Below, one piece after another: positions 55,348-64,000 of a DNA stretch of 64,000 bases. The DNA is from Verrucomicrobiota bacterium (lineage in GTDB: Bacteria; Verrucomicrobiota; Verrucomicrobiia; Limisphaerales; UBA1319): NCBI GenBank assembly GCA_022711435.1, contig JAKLFB010000010.1, positions 1-64,000 of the forward strand, given 5' to 3'. Within the stretch, counting starts at the first letter, position 1, and each line of letters starts with the position of its first letter. Under the pieces are notes generated by a model that did not search any database, was not told the origin of the DNA, and saw only the letters and a list, made by a program, of their open reading frames with translations. Made by a program: the position numbers and the translations under genes.

Positions 55348-55764
55348 CTAGCCGGGGGTGAGGTTATCGAGGTAGCTCTGGAGCAGCAACGCGGCGGCGG
55401 TCTGGTCGACCTTGGCCTTGCGCTTGTCCCTCCGGGCGCCCGCAGCCGCCAGGAACCGGTTGGCCTGGACCGATGTCAGGCGCTCGTCCCATGTCCGGAT
55501 CGGGACCGCCACGGCCTGGCGGAGGACCTCGACAAACTCCCGGACCTTGAGCGCAGCCGGCCCGTAGCTGCCATCCATGTTGCGCGGCATCCCCACCAGG
55601 ATGAGCTCGACTTCCTTGGCTCGAAGGATCTCCCGCAGCCGCTCGAGGAAGCGGTCGAACGGCTCCGCGGGGATGAACTCCAGCGGCTGCGCAATCATCT
55701 TGAGCTCGTCGCTGACCGCCACCCCAATCCTTACCGTCCCATGATCCAGTGCCAGTATGCGCAT
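55348..55764 (-). CDS. ruvX: YqgF/RuvX-type Holliday junction resolvase-like protein
   Basis: 138 aa. RNase H-like fold: ILALDHGTVRIGVAVSD (first Asp), VELILVGMPRNMDGSYG, WDERLTSVQANRFL and KVDQTAAALLLQSYLD with the last acidic residue. The family takes part in rRNA 5' processing and possibly junction resolution. It forms a pair with truA. Confidence 0.93.
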   Translation of the reverse strand: MRILALDHGTVRIGVAVSDELKMIAQPLEFIPAEPFDRFLERLREILRAKEVELILVGMPRNMDGSYGPAALKVREFVEVLRQAVAVPIRTWDERLTSVQANRFLAAAGARRDKRKAKVDQTAAALLLQSYLDNLTPG

Positions 55765-55827
55765 GATTTGTCTCGCAGTGTGCCGATCTGTCTTCCGGGT
55801 TGATTACGACTATGCTCCATCCCCATC

Positions 55828-57114
55828 CTACAGCCCTGCCAGCGCCTTCGCTGCCGCGCGAATGGTGGCGTCGATGTCCGCTTCCGTGTGGGCAGCCGAC
55901 AGAAAGCCGGCCTCGAACTGGGACGGCGCCACATAGATGCCTTCCTCGAGCATTCCGTGAAAATATTTCGCGAACCGCGCCCGGTCGCTCTTCAGCGCGT
56001 CCGACAGCCGATCGACAGGCTGGTCGGTGAAATAGGCGCAGAACATGGAGCCCATCCGCTGGAATCTCACCGGCACGCTCGCCCGCCGGGCGGCCGCGCG
56101 CATGCCTTCTTCGAGCTGCTGGCCTCGCGTCTCGAGCTGCCTGTAGGCGTCGGCCGCCCGAAGCTCCTCGAGCGCCGCGATCCCGGCGGCCATGGCCAGC
56201 GGGTTGCCGCTCAGGGTGCCCGCCTGGTACACCGGCCCCAGCGGCGCCAGGCAATCCATGATCTCGCGGCGCCCCCCGAAGGCCCCCACCGGCAGCCCGC
56301 CCCCGATCACCTTGCCCAAGCATGTCAGGTCAGGCTCGATCCCGAAAATCGATTGCGCACCGCCCCACGCCAGACGAAATCCCGTCATCACCTCGTCGAA
56401 TATGAGCAGCGCGCCATCGGCGGATGCTATCTTCTGCAATCCCTCGAGATACCCCGGCTGGGGAAGATAGAGCCCCGAGTTGCCGGGGACCGGCTCGAGG
56501 ATGATGCCGGCGACCTCGCCCGGATGGGCCGCCAGGGCAGCCTGCGCTGCCTCGAGATCGTTGAACGGCAGCACCAAGGTGTGCTCCACAAACGACGCCG
56601 GCACCCCCGCGCTGTCCGGATGCCCCAGCGTCAGCGCGCCCGACCCCGCCTTCACCAGCAGCGAATCCACATGGCCATGGTAGCAGCCCTCGAACTTGAT
56701 GATCTTGTCCCTTCTCGTGAACCCGCGCGCCAGGCGGATGGCGGACATTGTGGCTTCGGTTCCCGAGTTGCAGAGGCGGACCTTCTCGATGCTCGGCATC
56801 GCCTCGCAGATCAGCCGCGCGAGCTTGACCTCGAGCGGATTCGGGATGCCAAAGCTGGTCCCGTGCTCGGCCGCCTGCTGGATCGCCCGGATGATGCCCG
56901 GATGCGCATGCCCGAGGATCGCCGGCCCCCATGTGCAGACATAATCGATGTACTCCCGGCCGTCGACGTCCCACACCCGCGCCCCTCGAGCGCGATCCAC
57001 AAAGAACGGCTGGCCGCCCACAGCCCGAAAGGCGCGCACGGGCGAGTTCACTCCGCCCGGGATGCGCTCGAGCGCCTCGGCAAACAGCGCCTCCGATCGT
57101 GCCCGCGAAATCAT
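55828..57114 (-). CDS. hemL: Glutamate-1-semialdehyde 2,1-aminomutase
   Basis: 428 aa, PLP enzyme making 5-aminolevulinate for haem by the C5 route. Signatures: IPGGVNSPVRAFRAVGG, LCNSGTEATMSAIRLARGF, KFEGCYHGHVDSLLVKAGSG and CLGKVIGGGLPVGAFGG with PLP Lys268. Complete and normal length. Haem synthesis by this route fits most bacteria. Confidence 0.95.
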   Translation of the reverse strand: MISRARSEALFAEALERIPGGVNSPVRAFRAVGGQPFFVDRARGARVWDVDGREYIDYVCTWGPAILGHAHPGIIRAIQQAAEHGTSFGIPNPLEVKLARLICEAMPSIEKVRLCNSGTEATMSAIRLARGFTRRDKIIKFEGCYHGHVDSLLVKAGSGALTLGHPDSAGVPASFVEHTLVLPFNDLEAAQAALAAHPGEVAGIILEPVPGNSGLYLPQPGYLEGLQKIASADGALLIFDEVMTGFRLAWGGAQSIFGIEPDLTCLGKVIGGGLPVGAFGGRREIMDCLAPLGPVYQAGTLSGNPLAMAAGIAALEELRAADAYRQLETRGQQLEEGMRAAARRASVPVRFQRMGSMFCAYFTDQPVDRLSDALKSDRARFAKYFHGMLEEGIYVAPSQFEAGFLSAAHTEADIDATIRAAAKALAGL

Positions 57115-57223
57115 GGCGCACTGTAGACCAGCGCCACTCCGGGCTCACGCACTATTTTCGGGCGCAGATCCTGCCTTCGCCTTCAGGCTGGCCGGCCGGC
57201 CATCAACCTGCCAGACTCGCGCC

Positions 57224-60200
57224 ATGAAAATCGGATCCAGATTCTATGCCATCGTGCGGCTCGCATGCTGCGCGGCTGTTTTCCTCCAAGCCGCCCCCAC
57301 CGCCCTTCCGGACTCGATCGCGGCCAGCCGCGTTCCACCCCGCATTCAGCCCGTGGCGCCGCCGCGGGCCGCCCCGTTCAACCTGCACGATGTCCGACTC
57401 CTCGATGGCCCGTTCCAGCAAGGCGAGACGATCGCCGTCCGGTATCTCTTGAGTCTGGAGCCGGACCGGTTCCTGGCGCGGTTCCGCCAGGAGGCAGGCC
57501 TCGAGCCCAAGGCTGAGCATTACCCTGGCTGGGAGCGCCAGGGTGTGTCCGGCCATTCCGCCGGCCACTACCTCAGCGCCTGCGCCATCGCCTGGGCATC
57601 GACCGGAGATCGGCGGTTCCTCGAGCGCGTCCATTACATGGTCGCCGAGCTGGACGCGTGCCAGAAGGCGCAGAAGGACGGCTACGTGGCCGCCATCCCG
57701 AATGGCCGGCGCGTCTACAGCGAGGTCGCCGCCGGCAACATCCGGTCCGCCGGGTTCGACCTGAACGGCTGCTGGGTTCCGAACTACACAATGCACAAGC
57801 TCTTTGCGGGCCTGCGCGACGCCTATCGCCTCGCCGGCAACTCGACCGCGCTGGATATCGCCCGGAAGCTCGCCGACTGGTTCGATCGGACGCTCGCCAA
57901 CCTGACTGAGGAGCAGATGCAAAAGGTCCTCGTCGCCGAGCACGGCGGCCTCAACGAGACTTTCGCCGACCTCTACGCCGACACCGCCGACGAGCGCTAC
58001 CTCAAGCTCTCCCGCCGGTTCCACCATAAGGCGATCCTCGATCCCCTGGCCCAGGGGGAGGACATCCTGCCCGGCAAACACGCCAACACTCAGATCCCCA
58101 AGCTCATCGGCCTGGCCACCCGCTACGAGCTGACCGGCGACGCCCAGGACCGCACCGCCGCCCAGTTCTTCTGGGACCGCGTCGTCCATCATCACTCCTA
58201 TGTCACCGGCGGCCATTGCGACCATGAATCCTTCGGCCAGCCCGACCGCCTCAACGACCGCCTCAGCCCCGCCACCACCGAGACCTGCAACGTCTACAAC
58301 ATGCTCAAGCTCACCCGGCACGTGTTCGGATGGGATCCGGACGCTTGCGTTGCCGACTTTTACGAACGGGCCCTGCTGAACCATATCCGGTCCACCCAGC
58401 ACCCCGATGGACGGGTGATCTATAACCTTTCGCTCAAGCCTGGCCATTTCAAGGAATACCAGCCGCACCGCGACGCATTCACCTGCTGCATGGGCACCGG
58501 CATGGAAAACCATGTCAAGTACGGCGAGTGCATCTATTTCCACGATGCCTCCGCCCTTTGGGTCAATCTCTACATCGCCTCCGAACTGCGCTGGAAAGCC
58601 CGAGGGATCACTCTTCGCCAGGAGACCGCCTGGCCCGACAGCGACACCGCAACCTTCACGATCACCGCCAATGCGCCGCAGGAGTTCGCCCTTCGCCTCC
58701 GCCATCCTCACTGGGCGGCATCCGGCCTGCGCATCGAGGTCAACGGCGCCGCCCAGCCTGCCGCCAGCAAACCCTCGAGCTACGCCGAAATCCGCCGGAC
58801 CTGGAGCTCCGGGGACCGCATCCGCGTGACCTTCCCGATGTCGCTTCGGAGCGAGCCGATGCCGGACAATCCGAACCGGATCGCGCTGTTCTACGGCCCC
58901 ACTCTGCTCGCCGCCCCGCTCGGCCCCATCAGCGACCCCGCCGCCTCCCAACCCGGCTATGTTCCCGTGCTCCTGACCGAAGGCCGCCCTGTCAGCCAAT
59001 GGGTTGGGCCCGTCTCGCTCGAGGCCCAGACCTTCCGAACCCAGAATGCGGGCCGGCCGCAGGATATCGATCTGGTGCCGTTCCATCGCCTCCACGACCG
59101 CCGCTACACGGTTTACCTCGATCGCTTCACCGCCGCCGACTGGACCCGGCGCGAAGCCGAGATCCGCGCCGAACAGGAGCGCGAGCTCCAACTGGCCGCC
59201 CGCACAGTCGATGTCCTGCGCGTGGGCGAGATGCAGCCCGAGCGGGATCACCGGCTCCAAGGCGAGAAGACCAGCACCGGCCAGTTCATGGACCGGACCT
59301 GGCGGCACGCCACCGACGGCGGATGGTTCTCGTTCGTCATGAAGGTGGACCCGGCCCGGCCCAATGAACTGCTCTGCACGTATTGGGGCGAGGACGCCGG
59401 CAACCGCACGTTCGATCTTCTCGTCGATGGCAAGACCGTCGCCACACAAACGCTCGATCGCCAGCGCCCCGGCCAGTTCTTCGACGCCGCCTACCCCATC
59501 CCCCTCGACCTGACCCGCGGCCGCCAATCCGTCACCGTCCGTCTCCAGGCCAAACCCAATCAATGGGCGGGCGGCCTGTTCGGGGCGCGCATCCTGCGTT
59601 CGGAGCCCCCCGCCGCATCGCCGAGCAGCTCATCCGCCGCCGCGGCCGACCTCGGCCGCAACCGCGCCCCGAACCCGTCTTTCGAAGATGCCGACAACAA
59701 CCGCCCGCAGGGCTGGCGCGTCGAACGCTGGGGCGGCCAGGGCACGGGACAACATGCCGCTGAAGGCCGGACCGGCGCGCGCAGCATCCTGCTCTCCTCG
59801 ACGTCGGGCGCCGATATCTCCTGGAGCGCAACCGTCCCAGTCGAACCGTTCGGTCGCTACCGGCTCGCCGGCTGGATCAGGACGGATCAGGTCAAAGCCG
59901 CCGATGGCCGCGGCGCACTGCTCAACATCCACGGCCTGTCGCCCGCCACCACGCGCGCCATCACTGGCACCGCCGACTGGACGCGCGTCGATATCGAGTT
60001 CGACATCGAGGACCAGGACAGCATCCAGGTCAACTGCCTCCTGGGCGGCTGGGGCCTTGCCTCGGGGCGCGCCTGGTTTGACGACATCGAGCTGGTCCAG
60101 CTCAGCCAGCGCCCGCAGGCCGCGCCCCGGATCACGATCGATGCCGCCCAGGTCGGCCAGCCGCTCTCGCCCAACATCTACAGCCAGTTCATCGAGCATC

Positions 60201-61966
60201 TCGGCCGCTGCATCTATGGCGGCATCTGGGCGGAGATGCTCGAAGACCGCAAGTTCTACTTCCCCATCACCGCCCGGTTCGCCCCCTATCGATCCCTCCA
60301 GAACAGCGCGTTCCCGGTCGTCGGCGCGTCTCCCTGGCAGATCGTCGGGCCCGCCGAATCGGTCGCCATGCGCACCAACCAGCCCTTCGTCGGGCAGCAC
60401 TCGCCCCAGGTCCGATCCGGCGCCGGCCTCCGCCAGGGCGGCCTCGGCGTCACCCGCGACCAGTCCTATGCCGGCTACATCTGGCTCAAATCCGACGGAG
60501 CCGGCCAAGCCGCCGTCGAGCTGACGCTTCGGTGGGGCGAGACAGGCTCCGACCGCCAGACCCTCCGGCTGGCCGGTCTCGGCCCCGATTACGGCCGCCT
60601 GCCGTTCGAGTTCCAGGCGGGCGCCACCACCGACCGGGCATCGCTCGAAATCGCCGTGAAGGAAGGCGTCGTCCGGATCGGCGCCGTGTCGATCATGCCC
60701 GCCAACCATGTCGACGGCATGCGCGCCGACACGCTCGCCCTGCTCCGCGAGCTCCAGGCGCCCATCTATCGCTGGCCCGGCGGCAACTTCGTCAGCGGCT
60801 ATGACTGGCGCGATGGCGTCGGCGACCGCGACCGCCGCCCCCCCCGCACGAACCCAGCCTGGACCGGCGTCGAGCACAACGACTTCGGCATCCACGAGTT
60901 CATCCGATTCTGCCGCCATCTCGGGACCGAGCCATGGATCACCGTCAACACCGGGTTCGGCGACGCCTATTCGGCGGCCGCCCAGCTCGAATACTGCAAC
61001 GGCTCGGCCGACACTTACTGGGGCCAGAAGCGTGCCAGCCATGGCGCCGTCGAGCCGTTCCGAGTCAAGTACTGGGGCGTCGGCAACGAGATGTTCGGCT
61101 CGTGGCAGCTCGGCTACATGCAGCTCCCCCATTACGTCATCAAGCAAAATTGGGTGGTCGACAAGATGCGCGAGGTGGATCCCAACATCCTCTGCATCGC
61201 CTCCGGCAACATCGGCGACTGGAGCGCCGGGCTGCTCAAGAGCTGCTCCACGCACATGGACTTCATTGCCGAGCATTTCTACTGCCAGGAACGGCCTTCC
61301 CTCGCCGCCCACGTCCGCCAGATCCCCGACCAGATCCGGCGCAAGGCCGATTGGCATCGCCAGGCCCGGCGCGATATCCCCGAGCTCAAAGGCCGCGACA
61401 TCCGCATCGCCATGACCGAATGGAACTACTGGTACGGCCCCCACGTCTTCGGCGAGCTCGGCACTCGCTACTTCCTCAAGGACGCCCTCGGCATCGCCGC
61501 CGGCATCCACGAGTTCGCCCGCCAAAGCGATATCGTCGCCTCCGCCTTCTACGCGCAGACGGTGAATGTCATCGGCTGCATCAAGACCAGCCGCCGCAAT
61601 GCGGCCTTTGAAACCACCGGCCTGGTGCTGAAGCTCTATCGCCAGCATTTCGGGCAGCTCCCAGCCGCCACCCAGGTCGAAGGCGGGGTCGACGCGCAGG
61701 CTGCCTGGAGCCCCGACCGCAAGACCCTCACGATCAGCGTGGTCAACCCCTCGCTCGCTAGCGCCCGCATCCCGCTGGCCATCCAGGGCGCGCGGCTCAC
61801 CGGCCGCGGCAGGCGCTGGCAGATCGCCGGCGCCGATCCCATGGCGTTCAACGACCCCGATCAGCCCCCCCGCGTGGTCATCGAGGAGCAAGCCGTCTCC
61901 GGCATCGCCGACTCCTTGCCCGTCGGCCCGTGCAGCATCACGCTCTTCGCTCTCGAAACGAGGTGA
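57224..61966 (+). CDS. Fused GH127 beta-L- and GH51 alpha-L-arabinofuranosidase
   Basis: 1580 aa with a signal peptide. Residues about 45-620 are GH127, including the catalytic Zn/Cys site: Glu353 and Cys355 in TTETCNVYNM, Cys421-Cys422 in FTCCMGTGMEN. About 620-790 is a beta domain of the DUF6805 type (WFSFVMKVDPARPNELLCTY). A Ser/Ala linker leads to a CBM4/9-like module (about 805-965: NRAPNPSFEDADNNRPQGWR). From about 970 comes GH51: IYSQFIEHLGRCIYGGIW, acid/base Glu1289 in GVGNEMFG and nucleophile Glu1399 in MTEWNYW. Both catalytic sets are complete. It would release beta- and alpha-linked L-arabinofuranose from arabinan or extensin-type glycans. Confidence 0.93.
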   Translation: MKIGSRFYAIVRLACCAAVFLQAAPTALPDSIAASRVPPRIQPVAPPRAAPFNLHDVRLLDGPFQQGETIAVRYLLSLEPDRFLARFRQEAGLEPKAEHYPGWERQGVSGHSAGHYLSACAIAWASTGDRRFLERVHYMVAELDACQKAQKDGYVAAIPNGRRVYSEVAAGNIRSAGFDLNGCWVPNYTMHKLFAGLRDAYRLAGNSTALDIARKLADWFDRTLANLTEEQMQKVLVAEHGGLNETFADLYADTADERYLKLSRRFHHKAILDPLAQGEDILPGKHANTQIPKLIGLATRYELTGDAQDRTAAQFFWDRVVHHHSYVTGGHCDHESFGQPDRLNDRLSPATTETCNVYNMLKLTRHVFGWDPDACVADFYERALLNHIRSTQHPDGRVIYNLSLKPGHFKEYQPHRDAFTCCMGTGMENHVKYGECIYFHDASALWVNLYIASELRWKARGITLRQETAWPDSDTATFTITANAPQEFALRLRHPHWAASGLRIEVNGAAQPAASKPSSYAEIRRTWSSGDRIRVTFPMSLRSEPMPDNPNRIALFYGPTLLAAPLGPISDPAASQPGYVPVLLTEGRPVSQWVGPVSLEAQTFRTQNAGRPQDIDLVPFHRLHDRRYTVYLDRFTAADWTRREAEIRAEQERELQLAARTVDVLRVGEMQPERDHRLQGEKTSTGQFMDRTWRHATDGGWFSFVMKVDPARPNELLCTYWGEDAGNRTFDLLVDGKTVATQTLDRQRPGQFFDAAYPIPLDLTRGRQSVTVRLQAKPNQWAGGLFGARILRSEPPAASPSSSSAAAADLGRNRAPNPSFEDADNNRPQGWRVERWGGQGTGQHAAEGRTGARSILLSSTSGADISWSATVPVEPFGRYRLAGWIRTDQVKAADGRGALLNIHGLSPATTRAITGTADWTRVDIEFDIEDQDSIQVNCLLGGWGLASGRAWFDDIELVQLSQRPQAAPRITIDAAQVGQPLSPNIYSQFIEHLGRCIYGGIWAEMLEDRKFYFPITARFAPYRSLQNSAFPVVGASPWQIVGPAESVAMRTNQPFVGQHSPQVRSGAGLRQGGLGVTRDQSYAGYIWLKSDGAGQAAVELTLRWGETGSDRQTLRLAGLGPDYGRLPFEFQAGATTDRASLEIAVKEGVVRIGAVSIMPANHVDGMRADTLALLRELQAPIYRWPGGNFVSGYDWRDGVGDRDRRPPRTNPAWTGVEHNDFGIHEFIRFCRHLGTEPWITVNTGFGDAYSAAAQLEYCNGSADTYWGQKRASHGAVEPFRVKYWGVGNEMFGSWQLGYMQLPHYVIKQNWVVDKMREVDPNILCIASGNIGDWSAGLLKSCSTHMDFIAEHFYCQERPSLAAHVRQIPDQIRRKADWHRQARRDIPELKGRDIRIAMTEWNYWYGPHVFGELGTRYFLKDALGIAAGIHEFARQSDIVASAFYAQTVNVIGCIKTSRRNAAFETTGLVLKLYRQHFGQLPAATQVEGGVDAQAAWSPDRKTLTISVVNPSLASARIPLAIQGARLTGRGRRWQIAGADPMAFNDPDQPPRVVIEEQAVSGIADSLPVGPCSITLFALETR

Positions 61967-61970
61967 TGTT

Positions 61971-63509
61971 ATGAACACGATCATAGATCAAAACGCCCGG
62001 TCAGGGGACCGGGCCTACACGGCGGCCAACGCTGTCGATGCAGGCCGCGTGCCCTCACGCGGCGAGGTTGGAGGCATGGCTCCAAACGCCCGGTCAGGGG
62101 ACCGGGCCTACACGGCGGCCAACGCTGTCGATGCAGACCGCGTGCCCTCATGCGGCGATCGTGGCGTCGTTGCGCTGGTGTCCGGATGGCTGCTCCGGAC
62201 GGCATGTGCGGCGGCGCTGTGGGCTCTCCACGCAGGCGCCGCCGATCCGGCCCGCCCGAATGTCCTCGTCATCGTCTCCGATGACCATGGATGGAGCGAC
62301 TACGGGTTCATGGGCCATCCCCACGTCCGCACGCCGCACCTGGACCGGCTGGCCGGCCAATCGCTCGTGTTCCAGCGCGGCTACTCGCCGGTCCCTCTCT
62401 GCCGCCCCTCGCTCTCGAGCATCGTCACCGGTCTCTACCCGCATCAGCATGGCGTCACCGGCAACGATCCCGATCTTCCGGACCCGGGCGTCAACGCCAT
62501 GGCATCCCGCAGCAATCCGAAATACGCGCGTTATTACGACGCGATCATCGGCCATTTCCGCCGGCACCCCAACATCGTCCGCGACCTGGCCAGCCGCGGC
62601 TACGTCGCGCTCGAGACCGGCAAGTGGTGGGAAGGCGATCCCGTCAAGACGGCCGGCTTCACTCACGCCATGACCCAGGGTGAATCGAAGGGCAGCCGGC
62701 ATGGGGATGCCGGCCTGGCGATCGGGCGCGAGGGCCTCGAACCGATCGTCCGGTTCCTCGATCAGGCCGGCGATCGCCCGTTCTTCGTCTGGTATGCGCC
62801 GATGCTGCCGCATGCGCCTCACACGCCTCCAGCCGGCCTGCTCGATCATTACCTTCCCCTGGCGCCCAGCGAGCCTGTGGCGCGTTACTGGGCATGCATC
62901 GAGTGGTTCGATCGGACTTGCGGCGAGCTGCTGGCCGAGCTTGATCGCCGCGACCTCCGCACCAATACCGTTGTTGTCTACACGGCCGATAACGGCTGGA
63001 TCCAGGATCCCAGCCAGGCCAACCGGGCCGCGCCGCGATCGAAGCTCACCCCCTACGAAGGCGGCGTGCGCACGCCGATCATGATCTCCTGGCCCGGCCG
63101 CGTGGCAGCGCGGATAGACCAAGAGCATCTGGCCTGCAACCTCGATCTCTGGCCCACGGTCGCCGCCCTTCTCGCGGTCCCTGCCCCCGCGGGGCTCCCC
63201 GGCATCAATCTCGCCGATCCTCAGGCTGTCGCCCAACGCCGCCGCCTCTTCGGCGAGCAATACGCCCATAACATCGCCGACGTCGATCATCCGACCCGCA
63301 GCCTGCACCACCGCTGGGTGATCGATGGCCCCTGGAAGCTCATCGTCCCCGATCGCCGCAACCGCCCGAACGCTCAGCCCGAGCTCTACCACCTCCTCCG
63401 CGATCCGTGGGAGAAAACCGATCTCGCCGCCCGCGAGACCGCCCGCGTCCAGAGGCTCGCCGCCCGCCTCGATGCATGGTGGGCCCCGCCTCAACCGAGC
63501 TCCTTCTGA
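61971..63509 (+). CDS. Cys-type sulfatase with repeat-extended N terminus
   Basis: 512 aa. Sulfatase core: PNVLVIVSDDHGWSDYGFMG (metal ligands), formylglycine-site Cys144 in PLCRPSLSSIVTGLYPHQHG, METGKWWEGD-like region (ALETGKWWEGDPVK) and VVYTADNGW. The motif is C-R-P-S-L; the usual Arg at +4 is Leu, as in a common sulfatase subgroup. The first 66 residues come from two copies of a 73-bp repeat, before a hydrophobic signal-like stretch (VVALVSGWLLRTACAAALWA). The ATG at 61971 has an AGGTG ribosome site in the stop region of the arabinofuranosidase gene, 4 nt upstream. Confidence 0.88.
   Translation: MNTIIDQNARSGDRAYTAANAVDAGRVPSRGEVGGMAPNARSGDRAYTAANAVDADRVPSCGDRGVVALVSGWLLRTACAAALWALHAGAADPARPNVLVIVSDDHGWSDYGFMGHPHVRTPHLDRLAGQSLVFQRGYSPVPLCRPSLSSIVTGLYPHQHGVTGNDPDLPDPGVNAMASRSNPKYARYYDAIIGHFRRHPNIVRDLASRGYVALETGKWWEGDPVKTAGFTHAMTQGESKGSRHGDAGLAIGREGLEPIVRFLDQAGDRPFFVWYAPMLPHAPHTPPAGLLDHYLPLAPSEPVARYWACIEWFDRTCGELLAELDRRDLRTNTVVVYTADNGWIQDPSQANRAAPRSKLTPYEGGVRTPIMISWPGRVAARIDQEHLACNLDLWPTVAALLAVPAPAGLPGINLADPQAVAQRRRLFGEQYAHNIADVDHPTRSLHHRWVIDGPWKLIVPDRRNRPNAQPELYHLLRDPWEKTDLAARETARVQRLAARLDAWWAPPQPSSF
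61991..62157. repeat. 73-bp repeat, two in-frame copies inside the sulfatase gene
   Basis: Copies at 61991-62063 and 62084-62156 differ at two positions and are spaced 93 bp (31 codons), so the frame is kept. Each starts aaacgcccggtcaggggacc and includes the dyad CCCGGTC-AGGG-GACCGGG. They encode NARSGDRAYTAANAVDA twice. The sequence looks like an intergenic palindromic repeat that has entered a coding region. Confidence 0.85.
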
Positions 63510-63524
63510 ATAGCGGCCGAGCCT

Positions 63525-64000
63525 TCACCACCAGTAGACCGGGATCCCGTTCGCGCCCGAGGGGTCCGTCCGGGGCTGCATTTGATCGAACTTGCGCCAG
63601 ATCACATGGCCATCGAGCATGCCGACATTTCCGCCTGCGGGGAACTGGCCGTTGAGGTGCGACGTGCGGTGGAACTTGGTGCCAGCCCGGTAGCCGCCGT
63701 CGATTCCCGTGTAGGAATAGGTGGAGCGCTTGGTCGGATCGGCCTGCCGGGGCTGGGAGATGGTGGCATCAGGGATGAGGGGGCGTTCGGACGGCGAGGG
63801 GGGCGGATAGGTGATGGGCCCGAAGGTGATGGCTTTGGGCACAAGGGAGTCGACGATGTTGGTCGCGCACCAATTGGCGCCGCTCGATGTGTTCATGCCT
63901 CCTTCGCCCTTGAACGGGAGGGCATAGCCAATGACGCGGTAGAGCGGCCGGGCGTAGGTGTCCCAGAGCACGTCGTTGTTCTGCTCGGGGAATCCCGGGC
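63525..64000 (-). CDS. Pseudopilin-like protein, C-terminal part (runs off window)
   Basis: The minus-strand frame is open from the window edge (PGFPEQNNDVLWDTYARPLY…) to a stop at 63525. It ends with HLNGQFPAGGNVGMLDGHVI, an H-X-type DG motif of verrucomicrobial pseudopilin/DUF1559-like proteins, and a Gly-Pro-Val-Tyr-Trp-Trp-like tail (NGIPVYWW). The prepilin N terminus lies beyond position 64000. It is convergent with the sulfatase gene, with a 15-bp gap. Confidence 0.8.
   Translation of the reverse strand, partial: PGFPEQNNDVLWDTYARPLYRVIGYALPFKGEGGMNTSSGANWCATNIVDSLVPKAITFGPITYPPPSPSERPLIPDATISQPRQADPTKRSTYSYTGIDGGYRAGTKFHRTSHLNGQFPAGGNVGMLDGHVIWRKFDQMQPRTDPSGANGIPVYWW

Noticed and set aside
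57203..61984. Long minus-strand frames opposite the arabinofuranosidase gene
   Set aside because: Gly/Ala/Val/Asp-rich shadow of a high-GC gene, no recognisable domain or start signal.

Overview
The window is GC-rich DNA (roughly 65% G+C by eye) from a bacterium that looks like a member of the Verrucomicrobiota, probably Limisphaerales/Pedosphaera-like. The reasons are a pseudopilin of the [18 protein letters not shown] / H-X9-DG type, a second such gene running off the right edge, a long Ala/Pro-rich N-terminal extension on Rho, a secreted SUMF1-type protein, a non-lysosomal ceramidase-like protein, sulfatases next to plant-polysaccharide enzymes, an AURKAIP1/COX24-type mini-protein, and abundant short intergenic repeats. 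This is inference from protein families; no rRNA is present.

Layout. 1-7700: a C-rich tandem repeat, rpsU with a clear terminator, then a co-directional run (sugar-isomerase-like TIM barrel, YbhN-type membrane protein, NtrC-type regulator, S41 protease-like lipoprotein, LolA-fold protein, SUMF1 protein). 7.7-17.5 kb: an accessory island ending at tRNA-Arg. It holds an AbiEi antitoxin with a truncated AbiEii, broken ATPase and ADP-ribosylglycohydrolase genes, a WYL regulator, an exported polymorphic toxin with its immunity gene, two PIN-domain toxin-antitoxin pairs, an AbiEii-like nucleotidyltransferase, an integrase remnant, two ~275-bp MITEs and many copies of a short repeat. 17.5-45.7 kb: mostly housekeeping genes (ndk, class II aldolase, lgt, an RluD-type synthase, purN-hisG, purD, rho, trkA-trkH, a GMP-synthase ATPase subunit), with several unusual proteins among them. 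45.8-64 kb: sulfatases, an MFS transporter, a DUF5107-TPR protein, an amidohydrolase, truA-ruvX-hemL, and a giant two-enzyme arabinofuranosidase followed by a sulfatase. With the PL11 rhamnogalacturonan lyase at 41.6-43.3 kb this suggests use of pectin (rhamnogalacturonan I with arabinan side chains).

Most notable: (1) one uninterrupted ORF encoding LMW phosphatase + RpiB + GlyA, which are neighbouring genes in Bacillus; (2) a GH127 beta-L-arabinofuranosidase fused to a GH51 alpha-L-arabinofuranosidase, with both catalytic sets intact; (3) a TA-flanked MITE family present both as ~275-bp elements and as 17-27-bp end-to-end palindromes, three of the four copies sitting exactly on a gene's stop codon; removing the fourth in silico restores an ORF; (4) an exported toxin/immunity pair with an ATGA overlap; (5) an HTH-EIIA(Ntr-like) fusion divergent from trkA-trkH; (6) two pseudo-peptidases that have lost their catalytic residues.
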